Assembly: GCF_003236335.1 (NCBI RefSeq)
Contig: NZ_POUB01000015.1
Location: 1-53,636, forward strand
From: Micromonospora deserti
GTDB taxonomy: Bacteria > Actinomycetota > Actinomycetes > Mycobacteriales > Micromonosporaceae
Length of the DNA stretch: 53,636 nucleotides
Direction: 5' to 3'
Part shown: positions 31,811-40,821 of the stretch, piece after piece
Layout of the letters: every line of letters starts with the position of its first letter
Numbering within the stretch: the stretch's first letter is position 1
Notes under the pieces: model-generated
Told to the model about the DNA's origin: nothing
What the model saw: the letters and a program-made list of their open reading frames with translations, nothing else
Databases searched by the model: none
Translations under genes and position numbers: made by a program

Positions 31811-33283
31811 TCACCGGTGGTGCGTCACGCGGCGACCCCTGACCAGCGCCGCCAGGCTGAGCGCCAGTCCGACCAGCGCCACCGCGGTGACGAGGTTGAT
31901 GCCCGGGCGGAACTGGCTGAAGTCGGCTGCCCGGCGGGTTGCCTCGTCGCCGGACACCAGGGCGGTGACGACGGCGAGCACCAGGGCGGCGCCCACCTGG
32001 CCGGAGGTCTGCACCAGACCGGAGGCCAGCCCCTGTTCGGAGTCGTCGATACCGTCGGTGGCCTGGGCGGTGATCGAGCTGAAACCGAAGGCGAAGCCGC
32101 CGCCGAGCAGGAGCATGGTCGGCAGGATGGTCAGCAGGTAGTGCGGCGCGTTCCCGGCGGTCAGCAGGAACCACAGGTAGCCCAGGGCGAGTGAGGCCAT
32201 GGCGGCCAGGATCACCCGCCCGGTGCCGTACCGGTCGATCAGGCGGGCGACGAACGGTGCGCCGAAGGCGACCAGCAGTCCCGCGGGCAGCAGGGCCAGC
32301 GCCATCCGCAGCGGCGACCACTCCAGGACGTTCTGGAGGTAGAGCGTCATGACGAACTGAAAGCTGAGATAGCTGCCGAACAGCGCGACCATGCTGATGT
32401 TGGCCCGTACGACGGCGCCGGAGCGCAGGATGCCGAGCCGGATCAGCGGGTGTCGCACCCGGCGTTCGGTGGACACGAAGCCCACCAGCAGGGCGGCCGC
32501 GGCGACGGCGACGGCGACCGTCACCGGGTCGAGCAGGCCCCGTTCCGGAGCGGTGACCACGGCGTACACGGCCGCGAGCATCCCGCCGGTGAGGCTGAGC
32601 GCGCCGACCAGGTCGTGCCCGCCGTCGGCCGCGGGCCGGTCCCGGGGGATCAGGGCGAGGCCGGCGGCCAGGGCCGCCACTGCCAGCGGTACGGGGATGA
32701 GGAAGGTCCATCGCCAGCCGAGGCCGGTGAGGAGTCCGCCCATGATGAGGCCGCTGGAGTAGCCGCTGGCGCCGAAGACCGTGAAGATGGAGAGCGCCCG
32801 GTTCCGGGCCGGCCCGGCGGGAAACGTGGTGGTCAGGATGGACAGTGCGGTGGGGGCGGTGAAGGCGGCCGCGAGGCCCTTGACGAAGCGGGTGGCGACG
32901 AGCAGCGTGCCGTCGTCCACCAGGCCGCCGACCAGGGACGCGACGGCGAAGACGCCCAGCGCCACCAGGAAGGTCACCCGTCGGCCGAGCAGGTCCGCGG
33001 TGCGGCCGCCGAGCAGCAGCAACCCACCGTAGCCGAGGACGTAGCCGTTGACGATCCATTGCAGCGAGGCGGTGGACAGACCGAGGTCGGCCCCGATGGA
33101 GGGTAGGGCCACGCCGACCATCGAGACGTCGAGTGCGTCGAGGAACAGCACGGCGCAGAGCACACCGAGGAGTCCCCAGAGCCGCGGCGTCCAGTGGGAC
33201 GCGGCGCGGGCGGGCCCGTCGGCAGGCAGCGAGCCGGCCGGTGTCGTGATGACCGGCGTCGTGCCGGTGGCGTTGTCGATCAC
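31811..33283 (-). CDS. MFS drug-efflux transporter (DHA2, 14-TMS type)
   Basis: The protein has 490 residues from the GTG at 33283. The first helix LWGLLGVLCAVLFLDALDVS, motif C-like GLDVSM/ALPSIGADLG text, WIVNGYVLGYGGLLLLGGRT and ADLLGRRVTFLVALGVFAVA (motif A) fit the DHA2 family of proton-driven drug exporters. About 14 hydrophobic segments follow. The start is chosen because a good promoter (minus-strand TAGACA, 17-base spacer, TAATGT) ends 8 bases before it, giving a leaderless transcript; the in-frame ATG at 33307 would lie inside that promoter. A MarR gene is divergent and its operator overlaps the promoter. The exported compound is unknown. Confidence 0.9.
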   Translation of the reverse strand: MIDNATGTTPVITTPAGSLPADGPARAASHWTPRLWGLLGVLCAVLFLDALDVSMVGVALPSIGADLGLSTASLQWIVNGYVLGYGGLLLLGGRTADLLGRRVTFLVALGVFAVASLVGGLVDDGTLLVATRFVKGLAAAFTAPTALSILTTTFPAGPARNRALSIFTVFGASGYSSGLIMGGLLTGLGWRWTFLIPVPLAVAALAAGLALIPRDRPAADGGHDLVGALSLTGGMLAAVYAVVTAPERGLLDPVTVAVAVAAAALLVGFVSTERRVRHPLIRLGILRSGAVVRANISMVALFGSYLSFQFVMTLYLQNVLEWSPLRMALALLPAGLLVAFGAPFVARLIDRYGTGRVILAAMASLALGYLWFLLTAGNAPHYLLTILPTMLLLGGGFAFGFSSITAQATDGIDDSEQGLASGLVQTSGQVGAALVLAVVTALVSGDEATRRAADFSQFRPGINLVTAVALVGLALSLAALVRGRRVTHHR

Positions 33284-33290
33284 CCGACCG

Positions 33291-33319
33291 ACATTAGATG
33301 CGGGCACATCTAATGTCTA
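33291..33319. promoter_or_regulatory. MFS promoter with overlapping MarR operator
   Basis: The inverted repeat acattagatg (33291-33300) and catctaatgt (33307-33316) is perfect over 10 bp per arm, with spacer cgggca. On the minus strand it covers both the -35 (TAGACA, 33319-33314) and the -10 (TAATGT, 33296-33291) of the MFS gene, so a bound MarR dimer would exclude RNA polymerase. A plus-strand TATAAT at 33339-33344 probably serves marR. Confidence 0.8.
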
Positions 33320-33384
33320 TGCATCTTATGCGTCAGCATATAATTGCGTGCACAGAAATCACGACCGGGGGTACGATCCGCGCG

Positions 33385-33774
33385 ATGATGTCCGAGGTTG
33401 ACCTGATCGAGCGCTGGCGCTCGTTGCTGACCAGCTACAACCGGGTCTCCGGCCAGCTCGACCGGGCCCTTCAGGAGCGGCACGCCCTCACCCGGACAGA
33501 GTTCGAGACGCTCGACCGGCTCGTCGTCTGGGATGGTGACAAGCGTCGCATGCAGGATCTGGCGGGGGACATGTATCTCAGCCAGAGCGCGCTGTCCCGC
33601 ACCGTCGACCGGCTGGAGAAGCGCGGCCTCGTCCGGCGGGCGATCTGCGAGGCCGACCGCCGTGGCGTGTTCGTCGCCGCGACGGACGATGGCGTCCGAC
33701 GGCACGCCGAGGCCCGGCGGACCTACCTCGCTGTTCTGGCTGATCATCTGCCGCCGGCTGCCCCGCGCGGCTGA
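33385..33774 (+). CDS. MarR-family regulator of the MFS exporter
   Basis: The protein has 129 residues from ATG 33385 (a second ATG follows at 33388). The winged HTH reads RTEFETLDRLVVWDGDKRRM, QDLAGDMYLSQSALSRTVDR and LEKRGLVRRAICEADRRGVF, with the conserved ADRRG wing. It is shorter than usual at the C-terminus (LAVLADHLPPAAPRG). Divergent from the MFS gene with a 20-bp inverted-repeat operator covering that promoter; release by the exporter's substrate is the usual logic. Confidence 0.9.
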   Translation: MMSEVDLIERWRSLLTSYNRVSGQLDRALQERHALTRTEFETLDRLVVWDGDKRRMQDLAGDMYLSQSALSRTVDRLEKRGLVRRAICEADRRGVFVAATDDGVRRHAEARRTYLAVLADHLPPAAPRG

Positions 33775-33941
33775 CCGGCCCGGCTGTCGGCCCGACTCGT
33801 GCCGATCCCCGGCCAGCCGCGACCCGGCGCAGACCAGACCACGATCCGCGCAGGCCACGACCGGCAACCGGTCGGCACCCGGCCGGCTCAGTCCGCTGCC
33901 GAAGAGAGCAGCAACCAGGGGCCGCTGGCCGAGCGGGCGGG

Positions 33942-34655
33942 TCAGCGTTGGGCGACGTAGACGGTGTTCGCCGACTCCCCGCCGGTGAGCGGGTTGGGGA
34001 ACCGGACGACGTGCGCCCGCGCGGTACGGAACACCTCGGCGAGCACCCGCTCGAACTCGGGATCGGGCGGGTCGTCCGACCAGAGGGCGAACACCCCGTC
34101 CGGGTGCAGGTGCCCGGCGAGCCGCCGCAGCCCGCCGGGGCTGTAGAAGGGGGCGTGGCTGGGGTGCAGCACGTGCCGGGGCGAGTGGTCGACGTCCAGC
34201 AGCACGGCGTGGAAGCGCCGACCCGGAGCGTCCGGGTCGAAGCCGGTGGGACCGGCGACGGCGGCGAAGAAGTCGGCCCGCACCAGCCGGGTACGCGGAT
34301 CGGCGGCCAGCCCCGCCGCGAAGGGGAGCAGACCTCGCCGGTGCCAGTCGATCACGTCTTCGACCGCCTCCACCACGACCAGCGTGCGGACCCGGTCGTC
34401 GGCCAGCGCCGTCCGCGCGGTGTAGCCGAGGCCGAGGCCGCCGACGACCACGTCGAGGGCCTGCGCGCCGAACGGGGCCAGGCCCAGCCGGGCCAGCTCG
34501 ATCTCCGCGACGGGGAAGAGGCTGGACATGAGGAACTCGTCGTCGAGCTTGACCTCGTACACCTCGACACCGAGCGACGGGTCGCGGCGCCGGCGCAGGC
34601 TGATCGCGCCGAGCGGGGTCTCCCGCCAGGCCAGTTCCTCGAAGCGTGCGCCCAC
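33942..34655 (-). CDS. spermidine synthase-like methyltransferase-fold protein
   Basis: The protein has 237 residues and a GTG start. After SLGVEVYEVKLDDEFLMSSL comes the spermidine-synthase-like Rossmann core: ALDVVVGGLGLGYTARTALA (nucleotide-binding loop), RTLVVVEAVEDVIDWHRRGL, FHAVLLDVDHSPRHVLHPSH (the Asp/Asp region) and HPDGVFALWSDDPPDPEFER. The family includes polyamine aminopropyltransferases and many uncharacterised relatives; the residues needed for putrescine binding cannot be confirmed, so the function may differ. It stands alone. The 160 bp between it and marR contain a small 7-bp hairpin (33858-33874) and nothing else. Confidence 0.75.
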   Translation of the reverse strand: MGARFEELAWRETPLGAISLRRRRDPSLGVEVYEVKLDDEFLMSSLFPVAEIELARLGLAPFGAQALDVVVGGLGLGYTARTALADDRVRTLVVVEAVEDVIDWHRRGLLPFAAGLAADPRTRLVRADFFAAVAGPTGFDPDAPGRRFHAVLLDVDHSPRHVLHPSHAPFYSPGGLRRLAGHLHPDGVFALWSDDPPDPEFERVLAEVFRTARAHVVRFPNPLTGGESANTVYVAQR

Positions 34656-34757
34656 GCCGCCGGATCCTACCGACCGGCGCGGCCGGCGGCGGCCGGCGCG
34701 CCGCCCGGCCGCGGCGGCCCGGCTGATCCTGCGCCCTGACGTCCGCCCCGCCGCCGG

Positions 34758-35095
34758 TCAAGCCCGGGTCGCGACGACGACGGTGTCCAGGGCGTCGAGC
34801 GTCGAGCCGTCGGGTCGGGCGACCGGGCGGCGGGCCGTCTCCGCCCGCTCGACGCGCAGCCCGTCGAGCGCGGCGACGACCTGCTCCGGGGTGAGCAGGA
34901 TCGCCGGATCCCGCGGACCGCCGGTGCCGCCGCCCCGGCCAGCCAGACCGCGTTGCGCCCCTCGCCGGCCGCCACGTCCACCGCCCGGCCGGGCGGCAGG
35001 CCACCCAACTCCTCGACCACGAACCGGTTCGGCTGGTCGCTCCACACCAGTTCGGGCGCGGCCGCGTACCGCGCGTCCCAGTCGCTGCTGTCCAT
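34758..35095 (-). pseudogene. SAM-dependent methyltransferase with out-of-frame internal deletion
   Basis: From ATG 35095 the protein starts normally: MDSSDWDARYAAAPELVWSD, QPNRFVVEELGGLPPGRAVD and VAAGEGRNAVWLAG, which is motif I of a tellurite/small-molecule methyltransferase type. Right after this the frame changes (near 34930) and the text continues GGTGGPRDPAILLTPEQVVA and RPDGSTLDALDTVVVATRA, the C-terminus of the same family. About 80-90 central residues, including motifs II and III, are gone, and the join is out of frame. The flanking parts are otherwise well preserved, so the loss looks recent. Confidence 0.75.
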
Positions 35096-35121
35096 GTCGG
35101 CTCCTCTCCCGCGTGAGCCTC

Positions 35122-36030
35122 TCACCGGGCCGCGACCGCGCGCAGAGCGCGGCAGACCGGCGACGGGATCCACTCGCGCCCGCCCCGGCACCCGGCGGCG
35201 AGCAGCGCGACCGCCGCGACCGTACCGGCGAGCCCGGCGACGGCGGTCCACAGGAGTGGGTCGCCCCGCAGCTGGCCGGGTAGCTGCTGGCCGAGGACGA
35301 GGACGCCCATCACCACCACGAACCAGCCGAACGCCGGGCGCAACACCTCTTCCCGGATGTGCCCTGTCAGGCGGCCGCCGGCGAGGCTGCCCACCACGGC
35401 GGCGGCGGTCACCGCGGCCGCCAGGCCCCAGCCGACGCTGACGGCGGAGAGGTATCCCGCCAGGCCCGCGAGGGACTTCATCGCGATGACGACGAGGGAG
35501 GTGCCGATCGCGACCGGCATCGGCAGACCGCCGAGCAGGGTCAGCGCGGGCACCACCAGGAAGCCGCCGCCGGCCCCGACCAGGCCGGTGACCAGGCCGA
35601 CCAGGACACCGTCGAGGACGACCCGCGGTACCGGGAGTTCGTGTGGCACAGGCTCGCCTCCGGTGCCGCGCCGGCCACGGATCATCGCGGTCGCGGTGGC
35701 GAGCATCATCAGGGCGAATCCGGTGAGCAGGACCGCCGCCGGGACGGACGCGGCGAGGCGCCCTCCGGCGTACGCGCCGGCCATGCCGGCGACCCCGAAG
35801 ACCAGACCCGTGCGCCACCGGATCCGCCTGGCGCGGGCGTGCGGCAGCACACCCACCGCGCTGGTCACCCCGACGACCAGCAGTGAGGTGGCGATCGCCT
35901 CCTTCGCGGGCAGGTCGGCGACGTAGACCAGCAGCGGTACGGCGAGGATGGACCCGCCGCCGCCGAGCAGGCCGAGGCTGATCCCGATGAGGACGGCCAG
36001 CCCGACGGTCAGCGCGAGGCCGCCGGTCAT
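35122..36030 (-). CDS. TSUP-family (TauE/SafE) sulfite/sulfur-compound exporter
   Basis: The protein has 302 residues with two homologous halves, each opening with a Gly-rich motif: LLGGGGSILAVPLLVYVADL and LVGAGGGFLVVPALTLLGGL, followed by PAKEAIATSLLVVGVTS and MPVAIGTSLVVIAMKSLAGL. About eight to nine membrane helices. The family moves sulfite, thiosulfate or sulfoacetate. Its ATG overlaps the stop of the rhodanese gene (atga), placing it in the persulfide-handling operon, where export of sulfite made by the persulfide dioxygenase is the likely job. Confidence 0.9.
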   Translation of the reverse strand: MTGGLALTVGLAVLIGISLGLLGGGGSILAVPLLVYVADLPAKEAIATSLLVVGVTSAVGVLPHARARRIRWRTGLVFGVAGMAGAYAGGRLAASVPAAVLLTGFALMMLATATAMIRGRRGTGGEPVPHELPVPRVVLDGVLVGLVTGLVGAGGGFLVVPALTLLGGLPMPVAIGTSLVVIAMKSLAGLAGYLSAVSVGWGLAAAVTAAAVVGSLAGGRLTGHIREEVLRPAFGWFVVVMGVLVLGQQLPGQLRGDPLLWTAVAGLAGTVAAVALLAAGCRGGREWIPSPVCRALRAVAAR

Positions 36031-36620
36031 GCCCGCGGCCCGGCACGCAGCTGGCCGACGACGCTGTCCAGGTCACAGCGGGCGCCGCGGTTGTACGGCA
36101 GCTTGCCGAGCAGCGTGCCCAGGGCGCAGGTGTTGGTGACGGCGGCGACGGTGAGGCCGGCGCCGACAAGGCCGGCGACCCACGTGAGGTGGGGCACGAA
36201 CAGCGAACCCAGGATGCTGACCAGGACGACCGAGCCGGCGACCAGGCGGACCTGCCGCTCCAGGTCCCAGCGCGGGACGCCCCGCGTGGTCGGGGCGTCG
36301 GCGGCCCGCCAGGCCGTCATGCCGCCGTCCAACACCGTGAGGTTGGGCAGGCCGACCGGGGCGAGCGCTTGCCGGGCCTGGCTGGCGCGGGCGCCGGAGC
36401 GGCAGATCAGCACCACGTCCTCGTCGAGGTGGTTGCGCAGTTCCGCACGGTGCTCTCGGAGCAGGTCGAGCGGGACGTTGTAGGCGCCGGGGATGTGCGC
36501 GGTCTCGAACTCGGCCGGGGTACGCACGTCCAGCAGGCGCGGCGCGCGGCCGGAGTCGATCAGCTCGCGCAGGCTGGCGGCGTCGAGCGTGGTCGGGCGG
36601 GGGGCTTCCGGATCGCTCAT
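36027..36620 (-). CDS. membrane-anchored rhodanese (rhodanese + DUF2892)
   Basis: The protein has 197 residues. The rhodanese domain (about 10-110) has RLLDVRTPAEFETAHIPGAY and the active loop VVLICRSGARASQA with Cys73. A C-terminal two-helix DUF2892-type membrane part (about 127-180: LVAGSVVLVSILGSLFVPHL, VAGLVGAGLTVAAVTNTCAL) anchors it. The enzyme transfers sulfane sulfur between acceptors. It lies between the MBL-rhodanese gene (87 bp upstream) and the exporter (4-bp overlap), so it belongs to the CstR-type sulfur module. Confidence 0.92.
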   Translation of the reverse strand: MSDPEAPRPTTLDAASLRELIDSGRAPRLLDVRTPAEFETAHIPGAYNVPLDLLREHRAELRNHLDEDVVLICRSGARASQARQALAPVGLPNLTVLDGGMTAWRAADAPTTRGVPRWDLERQVRLVAGSVVLVSILGSLFVPHLTWVAGLVGAGLTVAAVTNTCALGTLLGKLPYNRGARCDLDSVVGQLRAGPRA

Positions 36621-36707
36621 TCTTCCTCGTTCGGGTTCATCGGGCGGACTCTGGGCAGGGGTGGCCAGGCCGCCGTCGGTCGGTGCCGGCTGGTGGGTCG
36701 GATCAGG

Positions 36708-38108
36708 TCAGCCGTTCCCGGCCATGGCGACGCCGGCGGCCTCGGCCCGGCCGAACGTGTCGTCGATGACGACGACCTCGCGGCCGGCGTTGGCCAGCAG
36801 TGACGCGGCCGCGGTGGCCCGGTAGCCGGAGCCGCAGTGCACCCACACGCTGCCGGCGGGCACGTCGGCGAGCCGCTTCGGCAGGTCGGGCAGCGGGACG
36901 TGCACCGCACCCTCGATGTGCCCGCTGGTCCACTCGTTGGTCATCCGTACGTCGAGGACCACGTCCGGGGTGGGCAGCTCCGCAGGGGGGTCACCGGCAC
37001 GGGCGGCGGCCAGTGCGGGGAAGTCGGCCATCCGCAGCTCGTGCAGGTGTCCGCGGTCGGCCGCCCACTGCTCTGGCGTACCGGTGGCCTGAGCCGCCGG
37101 CCGGTCGATGCCGATGCGCACGAGTTCGCGCTGGGCGTCGGCGACCTGTTCCGGCGTCTCGGCCAGCAGCGTGATCGGCGTCCCCCAGTCGATCAGCCAG
37201 CCGAGCCAGGTCGACATCGGGCCGTCGAGCCCGAGGCTGACGGTGCCGGCCAGGTGCGAGGCCGCGTACGCCTTGCGGTGCCGCAGGTCGACGACCCACT
37301 GCCCGGCGCTGATCCGCTCACGCAGTTCGGCGGCGTCGGCCCGGGCGACCGGGGTGAGGTCCACCGGGGCGGGGCCGGCGAGGTTGGCCACGCCCATGTG
37401 GGCGTAGTACGCCGGGTACGTGTCCAGCCCGGTCAGCGTCTCCCCGACGAAGTCGTCGGCGGCCAGCCGCAGCACGGGGTTGGCCTGCCGCTCCCGGCCG
37501 ATCGTCGACTCCGGCGCGTCGGCCTGGCTGGCCGAGCAGAAGCTGCCGAACCCGTGCGTGGGCCACACCTCGGCCCCGTCGGGCAGCAGGTCCGCCAGCC
37601 GCTTGGCCGAGGCGTGCTGGTGGTGGGCAAGCTCGTGGGCGTGCTGCCGGCCCTGCAGGTCGGTGCGACCGGTGGTGCCGAACAGCAGCGAGCCGCCGGT
37701 GAAGACCCCCAGAGGCCGCCAGCCGTTCTCGCCCGCGGCGTCCAGGACGTAGGACAGGTGGTGGAAGGTGTGCCCGGGGGTGGCGACCACCCGCAGCCGC
37801 ATGGTGTTGGAGACGGTGACCTCGTCCCCGTCGGCGACCGGGACCCGCGCGAAGTCGACCTCGTCGGCCGCGGCGACCAGGTAGTGCGCCCCGGTGATCC
37901 GGGCCAGCTCCCGCCCGCCGGAGACGTAGTCGTTGTGGATGTGCGTCTCCACCACGTGGGTGATCCGCACCCCGGTACGGCCGGCCAGGTAGATCACCCG
38001 GTCGATGTCCCGTTGCGGGTCGACCACGATGCCCACCTCGCCGTCGGAGGTCAGGTAGCTGCGGTCGCCGAGGGACGACGTCGCGATCACGGACACGTCC
38101 ACTGCCAT
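36708..38108 (-). CDS. MBL-fold persulfide dioxygenase-like protein with two rhodanese domains
   Basis: The protein has 466 residues; ATG at 38108 with gggaga upstream. The metallo-beta-lactamase part (1-240) has VVETHIHNDYVSGGRELARI (metal motif HxHxDY, with Tyr where most family members have His), ATPGHTFHHLSYVLDAAGEN and GGSLLFGTTGRTDL. The first rhodanese domain (WVVDLRHRKAYAASHLAGTV) lacks a catalytic Cys; the second (VVLDVRMTNEWTSGHIEGAV) has SVWVHCGSGYRATAAA with Cys425. ETHE1/BlhB-like proteins of this architecture oxidise glutathione- or other persulfides to sulfite. Its promoter carries a CsoR/CstR operator (38133-38148). In an actinomycete the carrier thiol would be mycothiol. Confidence 0.9.
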   Translation of the reverse strand: MAVDVSVIATSSLGDRSYLTSDGEVGIVVDPQRDIDRVIYLAGRTGVRITHVVETHIHNDYVSGGRELARITGAHYLVAAADEVDFARVPVADGDEVTVSNTMRLRVVATPGHTFHHLSYVLDAAGENGWRPLGVFTGGSLLFGTTGRTDLQGRQHAHELAHHQHASAKRLADLLPDGAEVWPTHGFGSFCSASQADAPESTIGRERQANPVLRLAADDFVGETLTGLDTYPAYYAHMGVANLAGPAPVDLTPVARADAAELRERISAGQWVVDLRHRKAYAASHLAGTVSLGLDGPMSTWLGWLIDWGTPITLLAETPEQVADAQRELVRIGIDRPAAQATGTPEQWAADRGHLHELRMADFPALAAARAGDPPAELPTPDVVLDVRMTNEWTSGHIEGAVHVPLPDLPKRLADVPAGSVWVHCGSGYRATAAASLLANAGREVVVIDDTFGRAEAAGVAMAGNG

Positions 38109-38132
38109 TGCCGTTCTCCCATCCAGATCCAT

Positions 38133-38148
38133 ATACCCTCGGGGGTAT
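38133..38148. promoter_or_regulatory. CstR/CsoR-type operator upstream of the MBL-rhodanese gene
   Basis: The near-palindrome ataccctcgggggtat has the GC-tract flanked by ATA/TAT typical for CsoR and CstR binding sites. It lies 25 bp before the start at 38108. A matching site lies at 38586. Confidence 0.8.
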
Positions 38149-38237
38149 GCAACGAAGAGACCCCGGCGTCGATCGCGCACGCCAGCGGTCTACCCGCCCA
38201 CGCCCCGACTACGCGACGTGGGTCGGTGCGATCGGAC

Positions 38238-38564
<327 letters not shown>

Positions 38565-38585
38565 TCACCTCGCTGCTTGCCCAAC

Positions 38586-38601
38586 ATACCCCAGGGGGTA
38601 T
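38586..38601. promoter_or_regulatory. CstR/CsoR-type operator upstream of the cstR-like gene
   Basis: ataccccagggggtat is an almost perfect palindrome (central pair excepted) 78 bp before the repressor start and 113 bp before the divergent eccB start. It closely matches the site at 38133-38148, implying autoregulation. Confidence 0.85.
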
Positions 38602-38714
38602 CTGTCCTGCCAATGGGGCGGTCGGGCGGCGGTGCCGGTGGCGACACGCAGGGTCCTCGGGGCATCGACGCACCGCATATCCTGTGCCCCGACCCGTGCC
38701 ACGGAAGGGATCCC

Positions 38715-40103
38715 ATGCCGTCGCGGCAGGACCAACTGCACTCGTACCAGTTCACCATCCAGCGGGCGGTCGCCGCCCTGGTGATGCGCGAGACCGATCC
38801 GGCGCAGTCGCCGTTCCGGCGGCTCGCGGGCGCCGGGCTGGCCAGCGTCCTGGTCGCGGCGATCGGGCTGGGCGGCTTCGCCCTCTACGGCCTGTTCGCC
38901 GGGGGCGGCAGCGGCTGGCGGGACACGGGCGCGGTCATCGTGGAGAAGGAGTCGGGAGCCCGGTTCGTCTACCGGGAGGAGAAGCTGCACCCGGTGCTCA
39001 ACTACGCCTCCGCCCTGCTGATCATCGGCGCGGACCGGCCGAAGACGGTGCTGGTCTCCCGGCGCTCCATCGAGGGGGTCCCGCGCGGGCTGCCGCTGGG
39101 TATCGCCGACGCCCCCGACTCGCTGCCCGCGCCCGGCCGGCTGTCGACCGCGCCGTGGACGGTCTGCTCCGTGGCCACCGACGGCGACCGGTCGGAGCCC
39201 CGCTCGGCGCTGCTGATCGGGGTGGACGCCGCCGGCGGCCGGTCGCTGGCCGAGGATGCGCTGCTGCTGCGGCACGCCGACGGTGGCCTGCACCTGCTCT
39301 GGCGCCAACGCCGCTACCTGGTCCGGGACGCCAACCGGGTGCTGGCCGCGCTGGCGGCCACCCGGGCCCGGGCCGTCCCGGTGGCCCCGGCCCTGCTCAA
39401 CAGCCTGCCGGCCGGTGCCGACCTGGCTCCGCTCGCGCTGCCCGACGAGGGCGAACCCTCCGCGCGGGTGTCCGGGGGGCGGATCGGCGAGGTCTACCTG
39501 GTCCGCAACTCCGGCGGCGGGCGCCAGTACGCCGTCGCGCTGCGCGACGGGCTGGCCGGGATCACCGAGTTGCAGGCCAGCCTGCTGCTGGCCCGCACCG
39601 GCCAGAAGGAGCCGGAGCCGATCACCCTCGGGCGGTTCGCCGCGCTGCCGAAGCTGCCCGACCTCGCGCCGACCGGGCCCACCGCCCCGCCGACCGTGCC
39701 GCCCCGGCTGGCCGCCCCCGACACCGGGACTCTCTGCACCCGGGTCGGCGACGACGGCGGGGTGGTCGACGTCCGCCTCGGTGTACGGTCGCCGGACCTT
39801 GCCGCCGCGCCGCGTACCGCCGCCCCGGCGACCGCCGGCGGGGTGCTCGCCGACCACGTCGTGGTGGAGCCGGGTCGGGGCGTGGTCGTCGAGGCGGTGG
39901 CGTCACCCGGCGCGTCCGGCGGGGCGGTCTCAGTGATCACCGACCTCGGCCGGCGGTATGTGCTCTCCGGCCGCGAGGTGCTCGGCATGCTCGGCTACCG
40001 GGACGTCCGGCCGGCCCGGTTGCCGGCCGGCCTGGTCAGCCTGGTGCCGGCCGGCGCCACCCTCGACCCGGCCGCCGCGCGGGTCGTCGCCGCCCCGGCC
40101 TGA
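38715..40103 (+). CDS. eccB: type VII secretion protein EccB
   Basis: The protein has 462 residues; ATG at 38715 after acggaaggga. The EccB N-terminus is textbook: MPSRQDQLHSYQFTIQRAVA, LVMRETDPAQSPFRRLAGAG, then one membrane helix (LASVLVAAIGLGGFALYGLF, about 43-62) and GGSGWRDTGAVIVEKESGAR. The rest is the large periplasmic R-repeat region (VYREEKLHPVLNYASALLII, SIEGVPRGLPLGIADAPDSL). EccB is a structural part of the ESX/type VII secretion membrane complex with EccC, EccD and EccE. None of these, nor MycP or Esx proteins, is encoded nearby, so this copy stands alone. Confidence 0.95.
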   Translation: MPSRQDQLHSYQFTIQRAVAALVMRETDPAQSPFRRLAGAGLASVLVAAIGLGGFALYGLFAGGGSGWRDTGAVIVEKESGARFVYREEKLHPVLNYASALLIIGADRPKTVLVSRRSIEGVPRGLPLGIADAPDSLPAPGRLSTAPWTVCSVATDGDRSEPRSALLIGVDAAGGRSLAEDALLLRHADGGLHLLWRQRRYLVRDANRVLAALAATRARAVPVAPALLNSLPAGADLAPLALPDEGEPSARVSGGRIGEVYLVRNSGGGRQYAVALRDGLAGITELQASLLLARTGQKEPEPITLGRFAALPKLPDLAPTGPTAPPTVPPRLAAPDTGTLCTRVGDDGGVVDVRLGVRSPDLAAAPRTAAPATAGGVLADHVVVEPGRGVVVEAVASPGASGGAVSVITDLGRRYVLSGREVLGMLGYRDVRPARLPAGLVSLVPAGATLDPAAARVVAAPA

Positions 40104-40191
40104 CCCGCCTGCCCTGCCCAGGGGCGGCGGCGCCGGCCGGACCGGCTGCGGGTGCCCACCGCGACGCCCGCCGTCCGCACGGTGTGGGTGT

Positions 40192-40797
40192 TCAGGCGGC
40201 CGGGCGGCGCAGCACGGTGACCGCGAAGTCGTTCTCCTCCCGCCACGGGCGCAGGTCCCAGGTGGCGAAGCGGTGCTCCACGCGCAGCCCGGCGGCCACC
40301 GCGTCGGCGTCGAAGTCGGTCAGCGGGTAACCCCGGTCGGTGCCGAAGCCGACCGCCATCACGCCGTCCGGGCGCAGGTGGGCGGTGATCCGGCGGAGCA
40401 CCTCCCGCTCGGTGCCCGGCGCGACGAACGCCATCACGTTGCCGGCGACCACGGCCCCGTCGAACGGCTCGGGCTCGCCGACCGCCGCCAGGTCCAGCTC
40501 GGCGAGGTCGGCGACCAGCCAGCGGGGCCCCGGGTGGTCGACCCGGGCGGCCTCGACCAGCACCGGATCGGCGTCCACCCCGATCACCGTGTGGCCCCTG
40601 GCGGCCAGCTCCGCGCCGACCCGGCCGGTGCCGCAGCCGGCGTCGAGGATCCGCGACCGGGGTGGCACCAGCGTGTCCAGCAGCCGGGCCTCCCCGGCCA
40701 GGTCCGCCCCCTCGGCGGCCAGCCGGCGGAACCGGTCGACGTACCACTGCGAGTGCTCCGGACCGGTGTCGGTCGACCATCGGGTCGGATTGGCCAT
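40192..40797 (-). CDS. class I SAM-dependent methyltransferase
   Basis: The protein has 201 residues. Motif I is SRILDAGCGTGRVGAELAAR, followed by HTVIGVDADPVLVEAARVDH (acidic end of strand 2), RWLVADLAELDL, PFDGAVVAGNVMAFV and LRPDGVMAVGFGTDRGY. Small-molecule methyltransferases of this size are common and I cannot name the substrate. It is 24 bp downstream of another methyltransferase gene on the same strand, so the two may be co-transcribed; it is convergent with eccB. Confidence 0.88.
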   Translation of the reverse strand: MANPTRWSTDTGPEHSQWYVDRFRRLAAEGADLAGEARLLDTLVPPRSRILDAGCGTGRVGAELAARGHTVIGVDADPVLVEAARVDHPGPRWLVADLAELDLAAVGEPEPFDGAVVAGNVMAFVAPGTEREVLRRITAHLRPDGVMAVGFGTDRGYPLTDFDADAVAAGLRVEHRFATWDLRPWREENDFAVTVLRRPAA

Positions 40798-40821
40798 ACC
40801 CCTACCGTAACCACGGGGGCG

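Noticed and set aside
33858..33874. 7-bp hairpin cgaccgg-caa-ccggtcg
   Set aside because: Possible terminator of the MarR or spermidine-synthase-like gene, but too short and too far from either stop to assert.
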